In this document: piece by piece, positions 1-5,542 of the stretch
Position numbering within the stretch: position 1 is the stretch's first letter
Layout: each line of letters opens with the position of its first letter
NCBI GenBank assembly: GCA_937874345.1
Contig: CALNBT010000147.1
Location: 1-5,542 of the forward strand
Source of the DNA: an uncultured Prevotella sp.
GTDB lineage: Bacteria > Bacteroidota > Bacteroidia > Bacteroidales > Bacteroidaceae
DNA: 5,542 nt
Reading direction: 5' to 3'
Notes under the pieces: generated by a model
What the model was told of the DNA's origin: nothing
Database searches by the model: none
Seen by the model: the letters and a program-made list of their open reading frames with translations, nothing else
Program-made: the position numbers and the translations under genes

Positions 1-31
1 GCGATAAGTTCAATAATGATCATGTGTACTT

Positions 32-85
32 ATAAAAAGATATCAAAGGGAATCACATTCATGATTCCCTTTGACATCTTTTTAT
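32..85. terminator. Bidirectional rho-independent terminator hairpin
   Basis: The arms 32-55 and 62-85 can pair over 24 positions with a single mismatch (A42 against C75), around a six-base loop (CATTCA, 56-61). The core is a GGGAATCA/TGATTCCC stem. Both strands end in a run of five T: 79-83 on the + strand and the complement of 34-38 on the - strand. It begins 36 bases past the kup stop codon, so it should end the kup transcript. The symmetry means it could also serve a rightward gene ending at or just left of the window edge; the + strand has possible stop codons at 5-7 and 33-35, but too little is visible to call such a gene. Confidence 0.88.
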
Positions 86-121
86 TCCAACAGTATCTTA
101 AAAGATTGTAAACACATCCGT

Positions 122-2107
122 CTAGAAAACCTGTTCTTCTATTTTTACATCTTCCTGTTTGGTTATTCGTTTGCCATAAGTGTCTTGTTTGACAATCAAT
201 GGAACATGCTCAACAACAACGTTGCTAGTATCCAATCCCAAAGCCCGTTCTTCAGTAATTCCCAAGTGTTTGATAAATGAATACAAGTTCATCATGAAGT
301 TATCTCTCTTATCGTCAGAGCTCGAAGGATAGAAGATACGATGGATGACAATAAAGCGGAAGTCGCCTGAAATGTTTCGTTTGCGCAACGATTCGAAGCC
401 ACTTGTCATATCAATCTTTCCTTCTTCAACCAAGTCTTCGATAATTTGTCTCAGATAAAGCGTTAGTAATGGGTGGACTCTAAATCCAATTCTAACATCA
501 ATTCTAAATAAGGTTCCATCTATCAATGGGGTAAAAGTGTATTCTAATGTATCAGGATCATCAACATATTCAAAGTGAAATAGCCAGTAATGGTCAGCCC
601 GCTTGGGAGTCTTTCGAATGATTGAGTAAACAACTTTTCCCTCAACAAGTGCCGGGTTGTTGGTCTTGCTGATATAAACCAAGTTGGTGGAGTATTTCGG
701 AATAGAGGTATCTTTTTTGATATCAGACAAAATCGGAAAGAATTGCTTAATCTCATGGAACTGCAAATGTTTCGTTCGAATAATCAGTGCATTGTACCAA
801 ACATACATAATGCAGCATAGCCCTCCTGCTAACATGATGGTAAACCAACCTCCATGGAAGAATTTAAAGATATTGGCAGTTAGAAACAGTCCTTCAATCG
901 TTAAATAAACCATCGCAAACAGTGCAACCAGGGAACTGTTGATGTGTCTCATGTGCAGATAGAAAGTTAATAAAACTGTTGTCATTAACATGGTGATGGT
1001 AATCGAAAGTCCGTAGGCCGCTTCCATGTTGTCAGACGATTGAAAAATCAGTATAGTAATGACACAGAAAATATACAGGAAGTTGTTTACCTGAGGAACA
1101 TAAAGTTGACCTTTTACCTCGGTAGGATATTTGATTCGCTGGCGTGGCCAGAAGTTCAAGTTCATGGCTTCACTGAAGATCGTAAACGATCCGCTAATCA
1201 AAGCTTGGCTGGCAATGATGGCGGCAGTCGTCGCCAAAATGATACTCGGAATTAAGAAACCTGTTGGCATAATTGCAAAGAACGGATTCAGCGGGCTATT
1301 AATCTTTCCGTGGTTATTGATAAGCCATGCTCCTTGTCCAAGATAGTTGAAAATCAACATTAACTTGACGTAGATCCAACTTACAGTGATATTCTTTTTC
1401 CCGCAATGTCCCAAGTCCGAATAAAGAGCCTCAGCACCTGTTGTACAGAGGAATACTGCACCTAAAATCATAAACCATTTTGGATCGTTGTACAAGAGGT
1501 TCAGTGCATAATAGGGATTGAATGCGCTTAAAATAGTCAAATTGTGGTTTAGCTGCATGGCTCCCACCACCCCTAACATCAAAAACCAAAAGAACATGAT
1601 ATATCCGAACGATTTTCCAATAACATTTGTTCCAAATCGTTGGATGAAAAACAAAACAGAAAGTATTGCGATACTGATGGGTACAACAGGCGTTTCTGGA
1701 TTTAGAGATTGAAGGCCTTCAATGGCTGAAGTAACAGTTATGGAAGGGGTGATGATTCCGTCAGCAATCAACGTGCTGGCCCCAATAATTGCTACTAGAT
1801 AGAGCCATTTGCTCTTATTGCGTCTAACCAATGCGTAAAGTGCCAAAATGCCCCCCTCACCTTTGTTATCCGCTTGTAAAGCGATCAACATGTATTTGAT
1901 GGTTGTCTGGAGTGTCAGTGTCCAAATAATACACGACACTGCGCCAATAATATAGTCGCGGTCAAACATTCGGTTAACCCCGACAATGGTTTTCATGACA
2001 TATAATGGAGAAGTACCAATATCGCCAAATACAATTCCAAGGGTGACAAAAACTCCAAGTAGGCTTAACTGATTGGCTATATTCGTTTTACTAGCGTCTG
2101 TTTTCAT
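122..2107 (-). CDS. kup: Kup-family low-affinity potassium transporter
   Basis: This gene encodes a 661-residue inner-membrane K+ uptake protein of the KUP/HAK/KT family (known family role: K+/H+ symport for potassium uptake). Family signatures appear in order: FGDIGTSPLYV (28-37), DNKGEGGILAL (80-90), DGIITPSITVTSAIEG (116-131), FFIQRFGT (153-160), TGAEALYSDLGH (223-234), NYLGQGA (254-260), IIASQALISGSF (297-308) and QLYVPQVN (334-341). About 12 hydrophobic segments fill residues 12-445, followed by a roughly 215-residue cytoplasmic tail rich in charged residues, as in other Kup proteins; E. coli Kup is about 620 residues. I chose the ATG at 2105-2107 because the family signature starts just after it and a promoter lies directly upstream. 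The frame stays open to a TTG near 2281, but that 58-residue extension overlaps the promoter and resembles nothing in the family. No truncation or frameshift is seen. It is transcribed alone and ends before the 32-85 hairpin. Confidence 0.96.
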   Translation of the reverse strand: MKTDASKTNIANQLSLLGVFVTLGIVFGDIGTSPLYVMKTIVGVNRMFDRDYIIGAVSCIIWTLTLQTTIKYMLIALQADNKGEGGILALYALVRRNKSKWLYLVAIIGASTLIADGIITPSITVTSAIEGLQSLNPETPVVPISIAILSVLFFIQRFGTNVIGKSFGYIMFFWFLMLGVVGAMQLNHNLTILSAFNPYYALNLLYNDPKWFMILGAVFLCTTGAEALYSDLGHCGKKNITVSWIYVKLMLIFNYLGQGAWLINNHGKINSPLNPFFAIMPTGFLIPSIILATTAAIIASQALISGSFTIFSEAMNLNFWPRQRIKYPTEVKGQLYVPQVNNFLYIFCVITILIFQSSDNMEAAYGLSITITMLMTTVLLTFYLHMRHINSSLVALFAMVYLTIEGLFLTANIFKFFHGGWFTIMLAGGLCCIMYVWYNALIIRTKHLQFHEIKQFFPILSDIKKDTSIPKYSTNLVYISKTNNPALVEGKVVYSIIRKTPKRADHYWLFHFEYVDDPDTLEYTFTPLIDGTLFRIDVRIGFRVHPLLTLYLRQIIEDLVEEGKIDMTSGFESLRKRNISGDFRFIVIHRIFYPSSSDDKRDNFMMNLYSFIKHLGITEERALGLDTSNVVVEHVPLIVKQDTYGKRITKQEDVKIEEQVF

Positions 2108-2144
2108 ATTTATTAATCTCACGAATCTCTTTATAAATTGGCTA

Positions 2145-2178
2145 CAAAGGTAAATAAATAATAATAACCTTCGACAAA
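2145..2178 (-). promoter_or_regulatory. kup: Bacteroidota-type promoter of kup
   Basis: Reading the - strand, TTTG (2178-2175) is followed after 22 bases by TACCTTTG (2152-2145), a full match to the Bacteroidota -7 consensus TAnnTTTG. The spacer is one or more bases longer than the usual 19-21. Transcription should start around 2138-2140, giving a leader of about 30 bases before the ATG at 2107. This placement also argues against any translation start upstream of 2107. Confidence 0.65.
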
Positions 2179-2453
2179 AAGAGTAATTTTCTTCTGAATT
2201 CATTATGAATAATTGATGTGTTAAGGTTTTGAATATGAGATGATACAAGGCAAGACTTTCTCTTATAGGTAATGTACTCAAGATATGACTTCACTGTAAA
2301 GCTGTCTTTGTCTATATTATTTATGCCCCCAAAGCTGTCTAATCATGATGCTTTCCTGAAATTTGATTGTTTGTATTGACATCCTTTACTTGAATATGCA
2401 TTTTATTGTTCCAATTAACAACTTCTAATCAAAAAGGAAAAGTGAAAAAATAT
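2179..2453. other. Divergent intergenic spacer with no gene seen
   Basis: This is the central part of the 395-base gap between the divergent kup and small-peptide genes. It is AT-rich. Both strands are interrupted by stop codons or give reading frames with no recognisable protein character. I found no tRNA, no strong hairpin and no terminator. The one repeated element is the 10-base direct repeat listed separately. Two loose promoter look-alikes (a TTGACA at 2376 and a TTTG at 2362) lack a proper partner element. Confidence 0.55.
2298..2340. repeat. 10-base direct repeat AAAGCTGTCT
   Basis: AAAGCTGTCT occurs at 2298-2307 and again at 2331-2340, with start points 33 bases apart, close to three helical turns. 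The copies lie between the two divergent promoters, about 120 bases upstream of the promoter at 2454. Such spacing would suit a regulator binding on one face of the helix, but a chance repeat in AT-rich DNA cannot be excluded, and no regulator gene is in the window. Confidence 0.35.
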
Positions 2454-2484
2454 TTTGAATATATTGAGTTTTGTTGTAACTTAG
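2454..2484 (+). promoter_or_regulatory. Bacteroidota-type promoter for small ORF and lipoprotein
   Basis: TTTG (2454-2457), a 19-base spacer, then TAACTTAG (2477-2484) matches the Bacteroidota -33/-7 arrangement with one mismatch to TAnnTTTG. Transcription would begin near 2490, about a dozen bases before the ATG at 2503, so the leader is very short. This promoter is the main support for the small frame at 2503-2646 being expressed, and it probably also drives the lipoprotein gene at 2658. Confidence 0.6.
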
Positions 2485-2502
2485 CCACCAATCATTCGAA
2501 AC

Positions 2503-2646
2503 ATGAAAATGAAATACAAGTTGCTAGTGTTATTGGTTACTTTGGTTTCATTCATTGACGCTAGGACAAATATCTCTGGTTCAACGAATCATGTTCGAAT
2601 TGACAAAAGTTTAATACTTATCCAGAAAAGTTTGAAAGAAGTCTAA
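2503..2646 (+). CDS. Small secreted-peptide-like ORF, 47 aa, unknown function
   Basis: I do not recognise this peptide. It starts MKMKYK, continues with a hydrophobic stretch (residues 7-18, LLVLLVTLVSFI) and then IDA before RTNISG, which resembles a Sec signal peptide with a possible cleavage after Ala20. The remaining 27 residues would be polar and net positive, with a C-terminal part (about 31-47) that alternates hydrophobic and charged residues and could form an amphipathic helix. The ATG lies 18 bases after a good promoter match and the stop codon is 11 bases before the lipoprotein ATG, so co-transcription is likely. There is no lipobox cysteine. Alternatives are a short secreted or membrane peptide, a leader frame that tunes translation of the next gene, or the remaining 5' part of a longer secreted protein broken by a frameshift. 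Confidence 0.45.
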   Translation: MKMKYKLLVLLVTLVSFIDARTNISGSTNHVRIDKSLILIQKSLKEV

Positions 2647-2657
2647 AAAACATCGAT

Positions 2658-3554
2658 ATGAAAAGACATGTTGTCCATTTTACCATGGCTTTATGGCTCT
2701 TGATGGGGTTTACATCATGCGAAAAGCCGTTGCTATCTGATGAGTTTAATGTTGATCCACAAGAAGAGAAAGGCCTTGTTCATCTCACATTTCAAGTATC
2801 ATCTTTCGAACAGATTCCTTTTAACCAGGGTGCAATAGTTTCGCGGGCAACGAATGTTCAGGATATTTGTTCCCACATTAGTTTGGCATTGTTCCATGAT
2901 GGAGTGAAAGTTAAATCAATTAATCAAGATCGTTCGGAGAACAACTTCGGGAAAATCGAAGTTAATGTCTCTCCCGGTTCCTATCAGGTGGTTGTCATTG
3001 CCCATAATGGTGAAGCATCAGCTACCATTACTTCGCCAGAAGAGGTTACGTTTGCTAAAAACAAACTCACCGATACCTTCTATTATGGAAAGACACTAGA
3101 GGTGAGTGCCAATCAATCTGTTGAGCTAGAAATGAAACGGGCTGTCGCCATGTTTCGGCTGATTATGAATGATGCGATACCACCTGATGTTACAGCTATC
3201 AGACTTTATTATACAGGTGGAAGTTCAACATTCAATGCCTTGACAGGATTCGGATGCGTCAATTCCAGACAAACAGAAGATAGGGTGGTGTTAGACGCCC
3301 AACGAAGCGGTAATGCCCAGTTTGAAGTTTATACCATGCCGCACAGTCTGACAGATGTGCTAAAGGTCACGGTTTCGGCATTGAATGCGGCGGGTGAAAT
3401 AGTATTTGAACGGATTTTTGATCAAGTTCCAGTCAAGCTGAATGAAATTACCCAATATAAAGGATCTTTTTTTCAGGGAATTGAGACTGTCCAGTCCAAC
3501 TCTTTAACGTTTTGGACCACCGATCAATGGAGTCAGGTTGAGTATGTCTTTTGA
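2658..3554 (+). CDS. Fimbrillin-like (FimA/FimB-Mfa superfamily) lipoprotein
   Basis: This 298-residue protein is probably an outer-membrane or surface lipoprotein related to subunits of type V pili. A short basic start and a hydrophobic stretch (about 8-18) lead to FTSC, with Cys21 as the lipidated residue. The rest is predicted beta-rich. The part resembling fimbrillins comprises an NVSPGSYQVVVIAHN strand region (about 103-117), VELEMKRAVAMFRLIMND (about 155-172) and a C-terminal VPVKLNEITQYKGSFF element, which corresponds to the xPVkxNxxTxxxGxxF feature common in FimB/Mfa2-type and related proteins. Arg63 in SRAT is a possible protease-processing site like that used to mature P. gingivalis fimbrillin; that is inference. 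Whether it is a shaft, anchor or tip subunit cannot be told from sequence. No other pilus gene is in the window, so it looks like a stand-alone gene, probably transcribed with the small frame just upstream. The ATG is favoured because the signal peptide starts there. Confidence 0.75.
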   Translation: MKRHVVHFTMALWLLMGFTSCEKPLLSDEFNVDPQEEKGLVHLTFQVSSFEQIPFNQGAIVSRATNVQDICSHISLALFHDGVKVKSINQDRSENNFGKIEVNVSPGSYQVVVIAHNGEASATITSPEEVTFAKNKLTDTFYYGKTLEVSANQSVELEMKRAVAMFRLIMNDAIPPDVTAIRLYYTGGSSTFNALTGFGCVNSRQTEDRVVLDAQRSGNAQFEVYTMPHSLTDVLKVTVSALNAAGEIVFERIFDQVPVKLNEITQYKGSFFQGIETVQSNSLTFWTTDQWSQVEYVF

Positions 3555-3581
3555 TAACACAGCCAGAAGGAAATATATTTT
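3550..3581 (+). promoter_or_regulatory. Possible promoter of ptb-buk
   Basis: TTTG (3550-3553, overlapping the lipoprotein stop codon), a 20-base spacer and TATATTTT (3574-3581) fit the Bacteroidota pattern except for the last base of the -7 element. The -7 region is part of an AT-rich stretch with two copies of the palindrome AATATATT (3572-3579 and 3582-3589), so the match may be partly chance. If real, the start point would be near 3588, about 38 bases before the ptb ATG, and ptb-buk would be expressed independently of the lipoprotein. Confidence 0.35.
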
Positions 3582-3587
3582 AATATA

Positions 3588-3602
3588 TTGCCGCCTCGGC
3601 AA
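3588..3602 (+). other. Small GC hairpin between lipoprotein gene and ptb
   Basis: TTGCCG (3588-3593) and CGGCAA (3597-3602) form a perfect six-base-pair stem with a CCT loop. No T-tract follows, so it is a poor candidate for a rho-independent terminator. It would sit at the very 5' end of a ptb transcript started at the candidate promoter, where it could stabilise the message, or it could slow read-through from the lipoprotein gene. Confidence 0.35.
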
Positions 3603-3625
3603 ATCTTCAAATTTGTAAATTGAAA

Positions 3626-4534
3626 ATGGAAAATATTCTGCATTTGAGAGATATGGGCAAATATCTTGCCCAACAGAGGATTCGAAAAAGGATTGCCGTC
3701 CTAAATGCTTGCGATGAGTCAACCCAGCATGCGGTGGCCCAAGCGATGGAAGAAGGGTGGCTAGAGGCCGTGTTCGTTGGTGGAATATCAGAAGTTCAGC
3801 AATGCGAAAGGCTGGTGAACCTTTCACAATATGCGTCTTTCGTTGATGCCGCAACTCATCAGGAAGCAGTTGAAAAAGCCCTTGATTTAGTACATCAGGG
3901 CGTGATTGACGGATTGATGAAAGGACTCATCAGTTCTGCAGACTTGATTCGTCCCCTTTTGAGCAAGGATCGTGGATTTCTATCTGATGAAAACGTCTTG
4001 ACCCATGTTACCGTTGCCGATATCCCCGCATACCACAAATTGCTGTTTTTTTCAGATTCTGCCGTGATTCCATATCCTACCCAGGAACAACGTTTCATGC
4101 AAATCAAGTATGTAACCGAACTATGCCGAAGATTTGGCATTGTCAAACCGCTTGTTTCCCTCATCCATTGTTATGAAAAACCGAATGAAAAGCATTTTCC
4201 ATTCTCAACAGGATACGCTTCTTTGATCGAGAATGCCAGGCAGGGAGCTTTCGGTCCGTGTGTGGTAGATGGTCCATTGGATGTCAGAGAGAGTTGTGAC
4301 CGTGAAAGCATGCAAAGAAAAGGTATCAGTTCTGCTATCCAAGGAAATGCAGATGTGTTGGTGTTTCCCGATATCGAGGCTGCGAATGCCTTTTACAAAT
4401 CCATCACTTTGTTTGCAGGAGCGAAAGTGTCGGGTGTCTTGATGGGTACTCGCTTACCCGTAGTTCTCCCTTCTAGAGGAGATGATTCAGAATCTAAATA
4501 CAACAGTTTGGCATTGGCTTGTCTCAATCACTGA
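3626..4534 (+). CDS. ptb: Phosphate butyryltransferase
   Basis: This 302-residue cytoplasmic enzyme belongs to the phosphate acetyl/butyryltransferase family (PTA_PTB). It exchanges CoA for phosphate: butyryl-CoA + Pi gives butyryl phosphate + CoA. Length fits Ptb (about 300) rather than the longer Pta proteins. Family features include RKRIAVLNACD (20-30), DGLMKGLISSADLIRPLL (95-112), VLTHVTV (124-130), VVDGPLDVR (213-221), KGISSAIQGNADVLVFPDIEAANAFYKS (232-259) and LPSRGDDSESKYNSLALA (281-298), the last holding the conserved SR-D-K end of the active-site region. I chose the ATG at 3626; a TTG two codons earlier is in frame but less likely. buk follows 36 bases later, which strongly supports the butyrate assignment over acetate. 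Substrate could also be branched short-chain acyl-CoAs from amino-acid fermentation, as known for some Ptb enzymes; sequence alone does not decide. Confidence 0.92.
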   Translation: MENILHLRDMGKYLAQQRIRKRIAVLNACDESTQHAVAQAMEEGWLEAVFVGGISEVQQCERLVNLSQYASFVDAATHQEAVEKALDLVHQGVIDGLMKGLISSADLIRPLLSKDRGFLSDENVLTHVTVADIPAYHKLLFFSDSAVIPYPTQEQRFMQIKYVTELCRRFGIVKPLVSLIHCYEKPNEKHFPFSTGYASLIENARQGAFGPCVVDGPLDVRESCDRESMQRKGISSAIQGNADVLVFPDIEAANAFYKSITLFAGAKVSGVLMGTRLPVVLPSRGDDSESKYNSLALACLNH

Positions 4535-4570
4535 TGATTTAGATTTTTTTTATATACAGAATAAACGATT

Positions 4571-5542
4571 ATGTTCCATATTTTATGCATTAACCCTGGG
4601 TCAACATCTACTAAATTGGCTGTTTTTGAAGACGACCGACAAGTGTTCGATCGAAATATACATCATTCTTCAGAAGACTTGGAGACTTTCTCCATGCCAT
4701 TAGACCAGTTGGCGTTTCGGGAGAAACTGGTGATCTCTACGCTAAAAGAAGCCAATATTGCTTTCGATTTTGATGTGGTGATGGGTCGTGGATCCTTGGC
4801 CATGCCCGTCGAAGGTGGGGTTTATGAGGTAAATGAATTCATGCTCGACATTACGAGGAAGTCCGTTCATCAACATGCCTCCGACTTGGGATGTTTCATC
4901 GCCTACGATATCGCCAAGAGAATTCCTTCCTGTAAGGCCTTGATAGCCGATCCAGGCGTTGTTGATGAATTGTCATCCTTGGCTCGAATCAGCGGTTCGC
5001 CACTTATTCCTCGTATCTGTATCTGGCATGCCTTGAACCAAAGAGCTATCGCAAGACGCTATGCGAAAGATATCGGAAAGCGATATGAGGACCTTGACTT
5101 GATCATCTGTCACATGGGTGGAGGCATATCTATAGCAGCACATCATCATGGACGGGCGATAGATGCCAATAACTCGTTGGGTGGCGAAGGACCCTTCTCA
5201 CCCGAACGGGCAGGCTCTTTGCCGGCAGCTGACCTTGTAAGGATTTGCTATAGTGGTCAGTTTACCGAAAATGAATTGTTGAATAGTCTGGTAGGACGTG
5301 CCGGACTGACCGCACATCTGGGAACCAACGACATGATCGAAATATTGAAACGGATAGACGAAGGCGACCAAAAGGCAAAACTCATCGTTGATGCCATGGT
5401 TTATCAGACAGCTAAAAGTATTGCTGCTGAGGCTGCTGTACTATATGGAAAGGTTGATGCTATTCTGTTGACGGGTGGCATTGCCTATTCGGATTATATT
5501 GTCAACAGTCTTCGTAAGCGTGTCGAATTCTTAGCTCCGTTC
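4571..5542 (+). CDS. buk: Butyrate kinase, 3' end cut by window edge
   Basis: The frame is open for 324 codons to the last base with no stop, so it is partial; complete Buk proteins are about 355 residues, so roughly 30 are missing. It is an acetokinase-family (ASKHA fold) cytoplasmic enzyme: butyryl phosphate + ADP gives butyrate + ATP. Motifs: phosphate-binding INPGSTSTKLAVFE (7-20), GRGSLAMPVEGGVY (72-85), ADPGVVDEL (126-134), IWHALNQRAIARRYA (151-165), HMGGGISIAAHHHGRAIDANN (181-201), GEGPFSPERAG (205-215), AHLGTND (248-254) and adenosine-site LLTGGIAYSDY (299-309). The ATG is secure because an in-frame TAA (4562-4564) lies just upstream. No terminator or promoter is seen in the 36-base gap after ptb, so the two are co-transcribed. 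A few family positions differ (see findings), but the core motifs are intact and I see no sign that the gene is inactive. Confidence 0.95.
   Translation, partial: MFHILCINPGSTSTKLAVFEDDRQVFDRNIHHSSEDLETFSMPLDQLAFREKLVISTLKEANIAFDFDVVMGRGSLAMPVEGGVYEVNEFMLDITRKSVHQHASDLGCFIAYDIAKRIPSCKALIADPGVVDELSSLARISGSPLIPRICIWHALNQRAIARRYAKDIGKRYEDLDLIICHMGGGISIAAHHHGRAIDANNSLGGEGPFSPERAGSLPAADLVRICYSGQFTENELLNSLVGRAGLTAHLGTNDMIEILKRIDEGDQKAKLIVDAMVYQTAKSIAAEAAVLYGKVDAILLTGGIAYSDYIVNSLRKRVEFLAPF

Noticed and set aside
1..35. C-terminal tail of a rightward gene ending at TAA 33-35 or TAA 5-7
   Set aside because: At most ten codons are visible and they cannot be identified; the shared terminator makes it plausible but not supportable as a feature.
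2108..2281. N-terminal extension of kup by 58 residues (start at a TTG near 2281)
   Set aside because: It uses a non-ATG start, resembles no Kup N-terminus and overlaps the kup promoter; the ATG at 2105-2107 places the GDIGTSP motif at the usual distance from the N-terminus.
2376..2381. TTGACA as a sigma70-type -35 box
   Set aside because: No well-placed TATAAT follows, and Bacteroidota primary promoters use the TTTG/TAnnTTTG pattern instead.
2362..2392. TTTG-N19-TTTACTTG as another rightward promoter
   Set aside because: The -7 part has two mismatches to TAnnTTTG, including the key second-position A, and there is no start codon with a plausible gene shortly downstream before the better promoter at 2454.
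3620..3625. TTG start for ptb two codons upstream
   Set aside because: The ATG at 3626 is in frame and adjacent; a TTG start would add only two residues and has no better ribosome-binding context.
3504..4164. Leftward open frames opposite the lipoprotein end and ptb
   Set aside because: They lie antisense to a well-supported enzyme gene, have no promoter and no recognisable domain, and are explained as shadows of its codon composition.
4535..4570. T-run between ptb and buk as a terminator
   Set aside because: No stem precedes the T-run, and the close, same-strand ptb-buk pair is a known operon arrangement.

Overview
The window looks like chromosomal DNA from a member of the Bacteroidota, most likely Bacteroidales. 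Three things point there. Two intergenic regions carry the Bacteroidota-type promoter pattern (TTTG, a spacer of about 19-22 bases, then TAnnTTTG or a near match). The start codons lack clear Shine-Dalgarno sequences. One gene encodes a fimbrillin-superfamily lipoprotein, a type essentially confined to this phylum. The DNA is moderately AT-rich and no mobile element, tRNA, rRNA or CRISPR array is visible.

Left half (1-2178): a long hairpin with T-tracts on both strands (32-85) lies just beyond the 3' end of a leftward gene for a Kup-family potassium transporter (122-2107). That gene's own promoter lies at 2145-2178. The spacer up to 2502 separates it from a rightward block and holds a 10-base direct repeat and a second promoter.

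Middle (2454-3554): a promoter with a 19-base spacer precedes a small 47-codon reading frame that starts with a signal-peptide-like segment. Eleven bases later comes a fimbrillin-like outer-membrane lipoprotein of 298 residues. These two probably form one transcript. The usual partners of a type V pilus operon are not in view.

Right half (3550-5542): ptb (phosphate butyryltransferase) and buk (butyrate kinase), 36 bases apart on the same strand. Together they convert an acyl-CoA such as butyryl-CoA through the acyl phosphate to the free acid with formation of ATP. buk runs off the right edge; by family length about 30 codons are missing. A weak promoter candidate and a small hairpin lie just before ptb.

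Overall this is mostly ordinary housekeeping and energy-metabolism DNA. The least explained part is the small secreted-peptide-like frame ahead of the fimbrillin-like lipoprotein. I see no convincing evidence for a new biological system.
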